The notes under the pieces: generated by a model
Seen by the model: the letters and a program-made list of their open reading frames with translations, nothing else
Told to the model about the DNA's origin: nothing
The model's database searches: none
Part shown: in pieces, positions 54,393 through 63,644 of the stretch
How positions within the stretch are numbered: the first letter of the stretch is position 1
Layout of the letters: each line of letters begins with the position of its first letter
Made by a program: the position numbers and the translations under genes
From: Pseudoalteromonas sp. H105
GTDB taxonomy: Bacteria > Pseudomonadota > Gammaproteobacteria > Enterobacterales > Alteromonadaceae
Assembly (NCBI RefSeq): GCF_001469215.1
Contig: NZ_LOFH01000013.1
Location: 38,684 to 102,683 of the forward strand
DNA: 64,000 nucleotides
Direction of reading: 5' to 3'

Positions 54393-56357
54393 CTATTGTT
54401 GCAAGCTGTATTCGGCTGACACGGTAATTAAGTAAACGATATACGAAAGCCTTAAATGGCTTTCACTTGACGAAAAATAAGCGTCCATATCATAAATTGC
54501 GTTGCGCATGTCTTGTGACATGGAGCCTGCAAAAAATAATGTGTCGTACTTATCGATAACTGCATTTAAGCCAAAGTTAGCCAGTAACTCCAAGTCATCA
54601 GCCATGTATAGATAGACGTAGTTTTCATTGAGTTCGTCATAACGCTCTGCAACGCGTCGGCTCATTTCATTAAAATGAGTATTCAGTGTATTGATAACAT
54701 AAGCATCGTTGGCAATTTGCAATTCCGGTGCAACGAGCATAGAGCCTGACAGCTCTTGAGGTTGATGATCGGGCTGATAAAAGTTAAACACAGAAGGGGA
54801 TTGCAACGGGCCTTGGCCAAACTGTAAGCTTAAATTGCTGGTGTAATAACGATTATTTAACGACTTAGCCTTAAATACCCGCCACAGTTGCATTTGTTTA
54901 AGAAGTGGCTCTCTAATTTTACCAAAATAGGCAAGGGGGGCGGCGAACTGCCGAGCCTCAGGGTCAAGGTAGATTGCTTTAATTACCGCACTCAAGTCAC
55001 CTTTAACACCTTGGCCATTATCATTAAAAACCTGTGCTACTCGTGCAATGTAATTAGGAGATGGGTTTGAGGTAATTAATTTTAAAATTAATTGCTTACT
55101 TATAAACGGGGCCGTATTTGGGTGTTCAAATATGGTATCGAGCGCTATTTTAAGTGAGGTTTCTGCATCAGTATTGGCAGGAATAACGACATCACTAATT
55201 AAATGTTTTTCAGCGGTAGAATGATACGCCTCGAATGGGCTCATAAGAATTGAATGGTTATTACTCGGGCGACCCCAAAACTCACTGGCACCAAATGTCC
55301 ACCCTGTAAACACTTTAGCAAACCCTTCAATATCAGCTTGGGTGTAAGCGGGAATAGGCAGGCCATTTTCGTCTTTTTTTGGCAAGCCGTTAATTTCGAG
55401 CTCTTCTAAGCCTAAGCTAAATAACTGCAGAAGCTCTCTGGCATAGTTTTCATCAGGGCGAATGTTACGCTCTTCGTCGGCTTTTTCGTTGCCCAAATGA
55501 TCTAAATATTTTCCCATAATAGGCGATCGGGAGATGGTTTCGAGAATATCACGGTAATTACCAAATGCATTTTCTAACAACATATCGTAGTAACTCACCA
55601 TACCCTTAGGCTCATTGGCGAGTGAGTTATTAAAATCAGACACCACAAAAATTTGGCTCATAGCATAGGCTACACGTTGCCTGAGTTGATCAGATGCGTT
55701 AATGCTGCCTTTCCACCAAGCATCAATACGGTTAATTTGCCGAGGGTAATCTCTATCAGGGTAGTTTTCCAGGTAATCAACATGGTAATTAATGGGTAGC
55801 TGCATTTGAGCATCTATCCACTCTTCAGCGCTTAACCCCTGCGCCGATAAAATCTCTTCATAGGTTGGACCTAAACTAGCCTGATGAAGTAATCGAGCCG
55901 CGTGTGCAAGGTCCATAGTGGCTTTGGCTGTAAAGCCAAATTCAAACTCACTTTGTGCGCCGTGTTCATCCGTTACTCTAAGCAAAAAGCGATACGTTTC
56001 ATCATATCCACTAAGGGGAGAGGGAATAGTCACTGTTAACACGTCATCGCTTGAGGTTTCAATTGGCTGGCCCGAAAGCTGTTGCCAACTATAACTGAGT
56101 GTATCGCCTTCTGAATCACTTGCGCTGGCGTTTAAAGTGAGGGTTTGGCCGTGGCTCACATTATCGGGAGGGGAGAGGCTAATAACCGGAGCTGTGTTAT
56201 CGGTGGTCGTATCGTCATCTGACGGGTCCTCGCTAACAGGAGGGGTTGTTGGGGTATCTGATACAGGTGCTTCCTTACTTGTGTTTGCTTCATTGCCACC
56301 ACCACATGCAACTAAAAAACAACTTGTAAGGATAGCCAGTGCTATACGCTTACTCAT
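54393..56357 (-). CDS. DUF1800 family lipoprotein
   Basis: 654 residues. The lipobox LVAC (followed by GGGNEAN) is near residue 18, and a Thr/Ser/Pro-rich linker follows. A PKD/cadherin-like domain comes next (NVSHGQTLTLNASASDSEGDTLSYSWQQL). The DUF1800 domain has ARLLHQASLGPTYEEI and NYARELLQLFSLG, KVFTGWTFG, and PPSVFNFY-type SPSVFNFYQPDHQ blocks. First of a two-gene operon with DUF1501. Role unknown. Confidence 0.88.
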   Translation of the reverse strand: MSKRIALAILTSCFLVACGGGNEANTSKEAPVSDTPTTPPVSEDPSDDDTTTDNTAPVISLSPPDNVSHGQTLTLNASASDSEGDTLSYSWQQLSGQPIETSSDDVLTVTIPSPLSGYDETYRFLLRVTDEHGAQSEFEFGFTAKATMDLAHAARLLHQASLGPTYEEILSAQGLSAEEWIDAQMQLPINYHVDYLENYPDRDYPRQINRIDAWWKGSINASDQLRQRVAYAMSQIFVVSDFNNSLANEPKGMVSYYDMLLENAFGNYRDILETISRSPIMGKYLDHLGNEKADEERNIRPDENYARELLQLFSLGLEELEINGLPKKDENGLPIPAYTQADIEGFAKVFTGWTFGASEFWGRPSNNHSILMSPFEAYHSTAEKHLISDVVIPANTDAETSLKIALDTIFEHPNTAPFISKQLILKLITSNPSPNYIARVAQVFNDNGQGVKGDLSAVIKAIYLDPEARQFAAPLAYFGKIREPLLKQMQLWRVFKAKSLNNRYYTSNLSLQFGQGPLQSPSVFNFYQPDHQPQELSGSMLVAPELQIANDAYVINTLNTHFNEMSRRVAERYDELNENYVYLYMADDLELLANFGLNAVIDKYDTLFFAGSMSQDMRNAIYDMDAYFSSSESHLRLSYIVYLITVSAEYSLQQ

Positions 56358-56585
56358 TTCAATGCCTTAATGTTAATTAAATTATTAGTAATTTAGCATT
56401 GTAAATTTAATGTTGCTTAGTTATTTGGTATGAATTTTATTCACGTTTCTGGTCATACCTGAACAAGTAAGTGGCTACTACTCGTTCGCATAATAAAAAT
56501 AAGGGACACAACCTGAACGGTTGGTTAATTTTTCACGTTAGAAAATTTTAAAATACTGCGAGCCTTAAGTCATGTTTGCAATAAA

Positions 56586-56711
56586 CTATGCGGGCATTGT
56601 GTTGTTGGCACTTACTTTGATAGGCACTGCGTTACCCTTTTTATCATGTATAAAGTGAGTTTTAAGGCCTAAACCATTTATGTGGCTTGGGTGGGGGGAA
56701 GTGACAGCCTT
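56586..56711 (-). pseudogene. Transposase fragment in the DUF1800-ppnP gap
   Basis: On the minus strand this frame reads ...HINGLGLKTHFIHDKKGN then AVPIKVSANNTMPA and stops. GLKTHFIHDKKGNAV is in the style of the central part of IS4/IS5-group DDE transposases. Both sides are cut by stops, and no inverted repeats are visible. The rest of the 450-bp gap (56358-56808) holds AT-rich DNA and one AACCTGAAC-like sequence near 56510, otherwise nothing recognised. Confidence 0.4.
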
Positions 56712-56808
56712 TTACGTGAGCATTTTTCACATCTTGTTCCTTGCAAGGCTTATGAGTATCAGGCACTGTGGGTGTTAATAAATTATAAAACAATAAACAG
56801 GAGTGAGG

Positions 56809-57120
56809 ATGTCTCAGTTTGATAATGTCAGTGTTGTTAAAACAGCGAACGTGTACTTTGATGGTAAAGTGTCAAGCCGTACAGTGATTTTTGCAGATGG
56901 CAGCACCAAAACATTAGGCTTTATGCAAGCGGGTGAGTTTGAATTTGCGACTAGTAAAAAAGAGCTGATGGAACTTAACGGTGGTCAGTGGGAAGTGTTA
57001 CTCCCCGGTGAAAGCGAATGGAAAACTATGTCAGCGGGTGAGTCATTTAATGTTGATGCTAACATTACTTTTCAAGTAAAAGTGACTGATTTTGCCGATT
57101 ACTGTTGTTCGTACACTTAA
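56809..57120 (+). CDS. ppnP: Pyrimidine/purine nucleoside phosphorylase
   Basis: 103 residues from the ATG at 56809, preceded by CAGGAGTGAGG; an in-frame GTG two codons earlier is less likely. The family block SQFDNVSVVKTANVYFDGKVSSRTV and GEFEFATSKKELMEL...WEVLLPGE are conserved (DUF1255/YaiE), a cupin-like fold. Phosphorolysis of several nucleosides is reported for the E. coli enzyme. Confidence 0.93.
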   Translation: MSQFDNVSVVKTANVYFDGKVSSRTVIFADGSTKTLGFMQAGEFEFATSKKELMELNGGQWEVLLPGESEWKTMSAGESFNVDANITFQVKVTDFADYCCSYT

Positions 57121-57143
57121 TATACAAATTAAGTGAATAAGCT

Positions 57144-57169
57144 AAAAGCCCCGCAACACGCGGGGTTTT
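57144..57169 (+). terminator. ppnP terminator
   Basis: CCCCGC, loop AACAC, GCGGGG, then TTTT. Located 28 bases after the stop. Confidence 0.85.
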
Positions 57170-57303
57170 GCATATTTAATGCTCTTAGAATGATCTGAAT
57201 CAGCTTTACTAACAAATAAATGTCATATTTCTGTGTTTTGCGCTTGTGTAAATCTAAATAGCCCCCAATACTAGAGTTGAGGTAACAATAAAAAGGATAC
57301 CCT

Positions 57304-57660
57304 ATGAAAATTAATCTTTCTGGTCACCATGTTGACGTTACTGACTCTATTAGAGAACACATCAACGAAAAGTTTTCAAAAATTGCGAGCCATTTTCCAT
57401 CTCTGATCGCACTCGATATTATTCTTTCGAAAGAGCATCATAAGCTCCAAGCAGAAATTAGCACCATATACGAAGGCGCGCGTTTATCGGTAAAAGGCGA
57501 GAACGAAGTTCTTTATCCTGCCATTTCAAGCGCAGCTAAAAAACTCGATGCGGCACTAAAGCATCGTAAAGGACAAATCAAAGCGAACCTACACGAAAAA
57601 CCAGTGAGCACAACACCTGAGATTGCTCACGAAAAAGTTCAAGAAATGGACTTACGTTAA
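57304..57660 (+). CDS. hpf: Ribosome hibernation promoting factor (HPF/RaiA family)
   Basis: 118 residues. The fold signature KINLSGHHVDVTDSIREHINEKFSKI is near the N-terminus, and LYPAISSAAKKLDAALKHRKGQIK in the middle. N-terminal half resembles short HPF, and the roughly 20-residue charged tail recalls RaiA/YfiA. It binds the 30S decoding region in stationary phase. Preceded by the ribosome site AAAAGGA. Not in the usual rpoN neighbourhood. Confidence 0.9.
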   Translation: MKINLSGHHVDVTDSIREHINEKFSKIASHFPSLIALDIILSKEHHKLQAEISTIYEGARLSVKGENEVLYPAISSAAKKLDAALKHRKGQIKANLHEKPVSTTPEIAHEKVQEMDLR

Positions 57661-57670
57661 TAATTAAAGG

Positions 57671-57700
57671 CGCTAGGTTCTAGGTAACTAGGATCTAGCG
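57671..57700. repeat. CTAG-rich imperfect hairpin after hpf
   Basis: CGCTAG at 57671 and CTAGCG at 57695 close a stem around CTAGGTAACTAGG. It may end the hpf transcript, but there is no T-run. Confidence 0.35.
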
Positions 57701-57786
57701 AACCGTTTAATCTTCCACTCACTTTCTCACTTTCAATCCTCACTAAAACGCTGTAACTTGCTTATTAATAAAAATAAAATGTAAGC

Positions 57787-59043
57787 ATGGACATGCATTC
57801 AACAACATCAACTTGGCACACTCGTTTAAACGCATTAGGCCCCGGTATATTAATGGCAACGGCGGCAATTGGTGGTTCTCACCTTGTTGCATCAACCCAA
57901 GCAGGCGCCATATTTGGTTGGCAGTTGTTTTGGCTCATTGTGGTTATTAATGTACTTAAATACCCGTTTTTTCGCTTTGGTATTGAATACACACTCGCCA
58001 CTAAAAAAAGCCTAGTTGAAGGCTACCAAGGTAAAGGCCCGTGGTTTTTTTACAGCTTTATCGGTTTGAATATTATAGCTGCGGTAGTGAATACGGCTGG
58101 CGTGTTATTACTCACTGCAAGCCTGCTGCACTATGCGCTGCCAATGAGTATTTCAGTAACCTTATTATGTTGGTTAATATTAGCGGTTTGCTTAGTTATT
58201 TTATTACTTGGCCATTTTAAAGCGCTTGATAACGTGGCTAAAGCGATTATGGGCTTACTCACTATAGCTACCGTGATAGCGCTTGTTATTGCAGTTAGTA
58301 ATGGCGCTATGAACCATGGAACACTAGCACCTGTAGATTATATTGGCCCGTCACCGTATGAGCTTGCTATGCTGGGGTTTATGGTGGCGTTAATGGGGTG
58401 GATGCCCGCACCGATTGAAATTTCAGCGCTTAGCTCATTGTGGCTTAAAGAAAAACAAAGCCAACAAATGGTAACATGTGAGCAGGGCTTGTTTGATTTT
58501 AATGTTGGTTATTGGCTAACCGCCGCATTAGCGCTGGTGTTTTTCTCCTTGGGTGTGCTAGTGCAATACGGCCAAAACAATGAAATTGCATTAGGCGGCG
58601 TGGCATTCGCAAAGCAGCTTATTGATATGTACGCCTTCACAATCGGCGAATGGGCGCGGCCTTTGGTGTCGGTTATCGCTTTTTTATGTATGTTTGGTAC
58701 TACCTTGACGGTGCTCGATGGCTATGCCCGCACACTTAATGAATCACATAAATTATTAGGTTTTAAGCAATCTAAACACAGCTTAAATATCTGGCTAATA
58801 CTGCAATCATTCGCGGGCATGGCGGTGATTTTATTTTTTAAATCAGCCCTCGGCCCCATGCTTACCTTTGCCATGACACTTGCGTTTGTAACGACTCCCA
58901 TTTTTGCATGGCTTAATTTTAGTTTAGTGCGCTCAGAGCCCAGTATTCAACATTCTAAACGAGTACGTACTTTAAGTTGGGTAGGCTTGGTTTATCTGAT
59001 TGGTTTTGCGTTGGCGTTTATAATTTGGAAATTAGCCGCTTAA
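57787..59043 (+). CDS. Divergent Nramp-family membrane transporter
   Basis: 418 residues, about eleven hydrophobic helices. The opening LNALGPGILMATAAIGGSHLVASTQAGAIFG aligns with Nramp TM1, but the metal-binding DPGN is replaced by IGGSH. In TM6 the MPH of MntH becomes MPAPIEISAL. So the fold looks like Nramp while the canonical Mn/Fe ligands are absent; a different metal or solute is probable. Stands alone after hpf, weak ribosome site. NRMT-type or other outlying clades are alternatives. Confidence 0.75.
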   Translation: MDMHSTTSTWHTRLNALGPGILMATAAIGGSHLVASTQAGAIFGWQLFWLIVVINVLKYPFFRFGIEYTLATKKSLVEGYQGKGPWFFYSFIGLNIIAAVVNTAGVLLLTASLLHYALPMSISVTLLCWLILAVCLVILLLGHFKALDNVAKAIMGLLTIATVIALVIAVSNGAMNHGTLAPVDYIGPSPYELAMLGFMVALMGWMPAPIEISALSSLWLKEKQSQQMVTCEQGLFDFNVGYWLTAALALVFFSLGVLVQYGQNNEIALGGVAFAKQLIDMYAFTIGEWARPLVSVIAFLCMFGTTLTVLDGYARTLNESHKLLGFKQSKHSLNIWLILQSFAGMAVILFFKSALGPMLTFAMTLAFVTTPIFAWLNFSLVRSEPSIQHSKRVRTLSWVGLVYLIGFALAFIIWKLAA

Positions 59044-59087
59044 AAAGTAATAAATAAAACCGTAATACAACGAGTAAAGAGGAATAA

Positions 59088-59201
59088 ATGAACATTAAAA
59101 CTGGCGAACTTGCACATCCAGATGTTATTGCATTATTGCAAGGCCACCATAAAGATATGCTACAGCATAACATCACAAGGTTATTATCAAGCCATACGTA
59201 G
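59088..59201 (+). pseudogene. GNAT acetyltransferase gene, N-terminal fragment
   Basis: AAGAGGAATAA precedes an ATG opening MNIKTGELAHPDVIALLQGHH and continuing KDMLQH, the start of YsnE-type GNAT proteins. After about 27 codons (near 59168) the sequence changes to transposase DNA and the frame stops at 59201. The rest of the acetyltransferase is not found on the far side of the element, so it has been deleted. Confidence 0.65.
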
Positions 59202-59979
59202 AATGGTTGCTCGGGAAAAACAACTAGAGCCAGTCAAAGGTTTAGTCATGTACTGGCGACAGTTTATGCCTCGTATAGGAGGAAAAAAACTGTACAAACT
59301 TATCAAACCAAAGCTTGAATCGCTCAGCATTAAGCTAGGAAGGGATAGCTTTTTTGATTATTTGAGGGAAAATCATTTGCTTGTTAAACCAAAGAAAAAC
59401 TATATCAAGACAACCAACAGTCAGCATTGGATGCGTAAGCATCCTAACTTACTGAAAGAGTACAAACCATGTACGGCTGAAGAAGTCTTTGTTAGTGATA
59501 TTACTTATGTAAAGTCAGAGCAAGGTGTACATTATTTATCTCTCGTCACTGACGCCTATAGCCGAAAAATTATGGGATATGAATTAAGTGATGAAATGAA
59601 AGCAACAGATGTCGTAAAAGCGCTCGATATGACTGTAAAAGAGCGGCTATATCAGAATGATACTATCCATCATTCTGATAGGGGCTTACAGTATTGCTCA
59701 GAGGTGTACCAAGCTAAATTAATAGAAAGTAACAACATTACACCTTCGATGACCGATGGATATGATTGTTATCAGAACGCACTAGCAGAGCGAATTAACG
59801 GTATATTAAAACAAGAATTTCTTTTATATAAATGTCGAAATATCGATGAATTAAAGCGACTAGTTGAAGAATCAATATTTATATATAATGAAATGAGACC
59901 GCACTTAAGTTTGGGAATGCAAACACCAAATCAAGTACACAAAAAAGACCAGGAGCAAAAGCTACTGGCCTTTCATTAA
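59169..59979 (+). pseudogene. IS3-family transposase OrfB, N-terminally truncated
   Basis: The rve/DDE catalytic domain is nearly complete: VFVSDITYVKSEQGVHYLSLVTDAYSR (first Asp), HHSDRGLQYCSEVY (second Asp), and NALAERINGILKQEF (Glu). An HTH-like region with YYQAIRRM opens the fragment, followed by YWRQFMPRIGGKKL. The first 20 or so residues of a full OrfB and the OrfA frameshift partner are lost; the frame continues upstream only into acetyltransferase DNA, so it is unlikely to be made normally. The C-terminus EQKLLAFH is followed by the element's right end. Confidence 0.8.
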
Positions 59980-60008
59980 AAACCGTCAACCTATTTCAGG
60001 ACGGGACA
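59169..60008 (+). mobile_element. IS3-family element, 5'-truncated
   Basis: The right end is intact: a 24-bp end sequence at 59985-60008 that starts GTCAACCTATTTCAGG and finishes GGGACA, typical of IS3-family (IS150-like) right ends. The matching left end and orfA are missing. The left border joins straight onto the acetyltransferase fragment. Confidence 0.8.
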
Positions 60009-60015
60009 CGGCATT

Positions 60016-60039
60016 GATAGCCGCCTACAGCTATTTTTT
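60016..60039 (+). terminator. Terminator-like hairpin after the IS3 remnant
   Basis: ATAGC (60017-60021) pairs with GCTAT (60030-60034), followed by T-rich DNA. Perhaps the old acetyltransferase terminator. The remaining 260 bases before 60301 hold nothing else I recognise. Confidence 0.45.
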
Positions 60040-60300
60040 ATTTTTTGAATAATAAGCAGTCACTAAAAGAAGATAATTTAACGTCGTCTTTTTACTTCAT
60101 CATTGTCTTTATCGCAGCTTGTTGGCATGTTGCTTGTTTGATATTTAATGTACTGCTGCCGTTCACATAGAAAATTAACCACTAAGATAGTTTTTAACTT
60201 CTGTTTTTTTAGTTTCGTTATAGTCATTCACAGAACAATTAAGCGCTAGCAATTTAAGTGCTTACTTTACTGAATCAGAATAATTAAAAAGGAAAATACA

Positions 60301-61659
60301 ATGAATAAATTAACAGTAATTTCATTCGCAGCAGGTGCTTTGTTTACTAGTGTTTGTGCTGCTAAATCGCAAGAAACACAGTTTGTTGAAGGAAGCTGGC
60401 AAGGAAACTTGTCGATAACAGCTGAAAAGTCAATGGAAATGGTATTTCACTTCAAAAAAGTAGAGTCGGGCTTCAAGGCAACAGTAGATGTGCCCGTTCA
60501 ACAACAGTTTGGCTTAGAGTTTAATAAAGTGATCGTTAATGGTGATAAGGTAGAGTTAGCGATGGATGTGGCTAATATGAAATACAGCGCTACATTCTCG
60601 AGTAATGAAATTACGGGAACTTATTCTCAAGGAGCTTTTAAAGCGCCATTAACTTTAGTGCCAGCAACTAAAACGGCTATGAGACAGAAAAAAATTCAAG
60701 AAAACTTCGACAATCTACCTTATTCAGTTGAACAAGTGCAGTTTAGTAGCATAACGGGTGAGCATCAGTTATCAGGTACACTTTCATATCCGGCGGGTGA
60801 TATTAAATCAGTGGCTATATTACTTTCGGGTTCTGGGCCTACAACGCGTGATGCAGATGCATTTGGTCATAAGGTTTTTGCGGTGCTGGCTGATCAGTTA
60901 ACACGACAAAATGTTGCAGTGTTGAGATATGATGATCGGGGAGTGGGTAAGTCTACAGGCGACTTTTCTGCAGCCACCAGTAAAGATTTTGCTAATGATG
61001 CTAATGCAGCTTACCAATTTATAGCGAATAATCTTAAATTTAAGAGCAGTAATATTGGCTTTATTGGCCACAGTGAAGGCGGGTTGATTGGGGCAATTGC
61101 CGCAGCAGAAAACCCGAATGTTGATTTTTTTGTCAGTCTTGCGGGGCCGGGCACTAGTGGCGCACAAATATTAATTGACCAATCATTTCATATACAACAG
61201 TTAAGAGGCATGGATAAAGAACGCTTAGAAAAGGATGATAGATTGCAGAAAGAAGTTGTTAGCGCTATTGCTGACGGAATTTCAGAAGAAATGCTTATTA
61301 AATTGCTGGTTAATCAAAAGGTTCCAGTAGCACAGGCCAAGGCACAAGCAAAACAGATGACTTCTCCTTGGTTTGAATTCTTTGTAAAAGAAGACCCTAA
61401 AAAATACCTATCTCAATTACATATTCCCGTACTCGCACTGAATGGAGAGTTAGATGCTCAAGTGTTGGCAGACCAGAACATAGCGGGCATTAAGCAAGCG
61501 GTTAATTCATCAAAATTAACCACAACTATTTATGCGGGGTTAAATCACTTATTCCAACCTGCAGTAACCGGTTTACCTGAAGAGTATAGTCAAATTGATA
61601 TTACTTTTTCAGAACAGGTAAGCATAGACATTAGTCGCTGGATAAAGTCACTCGGTTAA
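60301..61659 (+). CDS. Exported alpha/beta hydrolase
   Basis: 452 residues with a signal peptide (VCAAKS near residue 22). An N-terminal beta-rich domain (about 25-125) is followed by an alpha/beta hydrolase: oxyanion region LLSGSGPTTRDADAF, strand with YDDRGVGKSTG, nucleophile Ser in GFIGHSEGGLIG, acid in LNGELDAQV and His in GLNHLF. The order is that of serine hydrolases acting on small esters or peptides; the substrate is unknown. It is followed by the LytS/LytTR pair in the same direction. Confidence 0.88.
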   Translation: MNKLTVISFAAGALFTSVCAAKSQETQFVEGSWQGNLSITAEKSMEMVFHFKKVESGFKATVDVPVQQQFGLEFNKVIVNGDKVELAMDVANMKYSATFSSNEITGTYSQGAFKAPLTLVPATKTAMRQKKIQENFDNLPYSVEQVQFSSITGEHQLSGTLSYPAGDIKSVAILLSGSGPTTRDADAFGHKVFAVLADQLTRQNVAVLRYDDRGVGKSTGDFSAATSKDFANDANAAYQFIANNLKFKSSNIGFIGHSEGGLIGAIAAAENPNVDFFVSLAGPGTSGAQILIDQSFHIQQLRGMDKERLEKDDRLQKEVVSAIADGISEEMLIKLLVNQKVPVAQAKAQAKQMTSPWFEFFVKEDPKKYLSQLHIPVLALNGELDAQVLADQNIAGIKQAVNSSKLTTTIYAGLNHLFQPAVTGLPEEYSQIDITFSEQVSIDISRWIKSLG

Positions 61660-61781
61660 CAAAATTGTTAGTTAAAGTTGTATAAAGCCTTTGCTATTTG
61701 AGGTTGGCAAAGGCAAAGTACGACAGCTGCCTCTTGTAACCTGTAAAAATCAATTTACCCAATTGAACGATAACTAACGCT

Positions 61782-62855
61782 ATGAATAATAAAATCCAAA
61801 CGACAGAAAAAATAAATAATTTAAATATCTTATTTTGGAGCCTGCAAATAGGCGGTTGGGGCCTATTTACTCTGTTAAATTTAGCGGGTAGACAATACTT
61901 TGTTCACTTTCATTTTTCTGAGTTGGTCAATTCAATAGTGCTCGGTGTTTGTTTGATTATTTCAACTGGCGGGTTAAGAAAATTCTATCAATATAAGCTA
62001 AAGGCAAAAAGTTTGTTGACCGGTTTTTTACAAATATTAGTCGGCTCAATGATTGCTGCACTTGGCACTATATTGTTATATGCAGTAGTTATTGTGCCCA
62101 ATCAAGTGGCTATTTTTAATACGAAAGATGAATTGCTGTGGCAACAAATTCTACTGAGCTCACCGATGATATTCTTTTTAATACTTGCTTGGTCAGCTAT
62201 CTATGTAATGTTCAAAAAACAGCAACAATTAAAATATGCTCAACAAGAACAAGACACTTTAGTGCAATCATTAAAGGCGGCTAGATTAGAGGTATTGCTA
62301 AGTCAGATAAATCCTCACTTTATCTTCAACGCGATTAACAATATTCGAGCGTTGATTTTAGAAGATACAAATAAAGCACGTGACATGTTGGCCGATTTAT
62401 CTGGAGTTATGCGCTATACCATGCAGATAGACCGAGAGGAGTTAATCCTTTTTAGTGAGGAAATAGAAGTAGTTAAGCAATTCATTGCATTAAATAAATT
62501 GCAATTTGAAGACAAATTACAAGTGCAGTATAACGTAGTTGATAAAACGTTAAATTATTCGCTTCCCCCAATGATTTTACAGTTATTAATTGAAAACGCA
62601 CTTAAGCATGGTATTGGGAAACTAAAGCAAGGTGGTAAGGTTGTGATCACTAGCCAATCGTATGAACATTATTGGACAATCACTGTCGAAAATAGTGGTG
62701 AATTATTACTTGATACGGCGCAAAACCATGAGAATCCTGGTGTAGGAATAAAAAATATTAAACAACGTTTATCGCTTGTTTATGGTGAACAAGCTAGCTT
62801 TTCGCTTGCATCATCATCTAGGGGGGTTATTGCTACCATTAAGCTCCCTTTATAA
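61782..62855 (+). CDS. LytS/YehU-type sensor histidine kinase
   Basis: 357 residues: four transmembrane helices in the first 150, a short coiled linker (KKQQQLKYAQQEQDTL), then the His_kinase domain with phospho-acceptor motif LSQINPHFIFNAINNI and an HATPase region (MILQLLIENALKHGIGKLKQGG, GVGIKNIKQRL). No large extracytoplasmic sensor, so it probably senses within the membrane. Pairs with the regulator that starts 60 bp after its stop. Confidence 0.93.
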   Translation: MNNKIQTTEKINNLNILFWSLQIGGWGLFTLLNLAGRQYFVHFHFSELVNSIVLGVCLIISTGGLRKFYQYKLKAKSLLTGFLQILVGSMIAALGTILLYAVVIVPNQVAIFNTKDELLWQQILLSSPMIFFLILAWSAIYVMFKKQQQLKYAQQEQDTLVQSLKAARLEVLLSQINPHFIFNAINNIRALILEDTNKARDMLADLSGVMRYTMQIDREELILFSEEIEVVKQFIALNKLQFEDKLQVQYNVVDKTLNYSLPPMILQLLIENALKHGIGKLKQGGKVVITSQSYEHYWTITVENSGELLLDTAQNHENPGVGIKNIKQRLSLVYGEQASFSLASSSRGVIATIKLPL

Positions 62856-62915
62856 ACTACGTATATCAAACAGGGCAAATAGTTTAGTGTGCAACTTTAA
62901 TCAGTGGAAACCGAA

Positions 62916-63644
62916 ATGATAAAAGCAATTATTGTTGAAGACTCAAGGTTAGCAAGGCTTGAGCTTAAGTCGCAGCTAGAAGAAATTAGCGACATCTATT
63001 GTGTTGCTGAGGCAGAAAGTGTTGAACAGGCACTTGAGGTATATGAAGTACACAAACCAGATATAGTGTTTCTTGATATTAATTTACCAGACGGCAGTGG
63101 CTTTGACTTTTTAGCACAACTTGCACAGGCCCCCCATGTAATTTTTACAACGGCTTTTGACGAGTTTGCTTTAAAAGCTTTCGATCAAGATGCGATTGAC
63201 TATTTGTTAAAACCCTACACTCAAAAAAGGTTAGGGCAAGCGTGTGATAAATTTAAACTAATTAATGCTAACGAGCATAATAAGGTACCGGTTGACCCTA
63301 ATAGTTTAATGACCTTAGGGAGCCAGTTCTTTGTAAAAGATGGAAAAAGCTGTTGGTTAATTAAACTTGATCAAGTAGAACGTTTTGAAGCTATGGGCAA
63401 TTATACTCGTGTATATTTTGAAGATAAAAAACCTATGATATATAGAACACTTGCGCAAATTGAACCGCGCCTACCTAGTGACAGTTTTTTTCGAATAAGC
63501 CGACAGAATATAGTGCAATTAAATAAAATTGTTAATATAACCCCTTGCAGCTCCGGCGGCTTAGAACTTATGTTAAAAAGCGGTGCCATAGCTGAGGTGT
63601 CGCGCCGTCAAGCCAGTGTATTTAAGTCAATGTTAGCGTTGTAA
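62916..63644 (+). CDS. LytTR-family response regulator
   Basis: 242 residues from the ATG at 62916; an in-frame GTG four codons earlier is possible. The receiver domain has acidic residues in IIVEDSRLARLEL, phosphorylation Asp in IVFLDINLPDGSG, and KPYTQKRL. The C-terminal LytTR DNA-binding domain includes VKDGKSCWLIKLDQVERFEAMGNYTRVYFED and SRQNIVQLNKIV. Partner of the LytS-type kinase; targets unknown, though the hydrolase upstream is a natural candidate. Confidence 0.93.
   Translation: MIKAIIVEDSRLARLELKSQLEEISDIYCVAEAESVEQALEVYEVHKPDIVFLDINLPDGSGFDFLAQLAQAPHVIFTTAFDEFALKAFDQDAIDYLLKPYTQKRLGQACDKFKLINANEHNKVPVDPNSLMTLGSQFFVKDGKSCWLIKLDQVERFEAMGNYTRVYFEDKKPMIYRTLAQIEPRLPSDSFFRISRQNIVQLNKIVNITPCSSGGLELMLKSGAIAEVSRRQASVFKSMLAL

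Noticed and set aside
59110..59168. Upstream extension of the transposase frame
   Set aside because: These codons are the acetyltransferase start read out of frame; transposase similarity begins near 59170.
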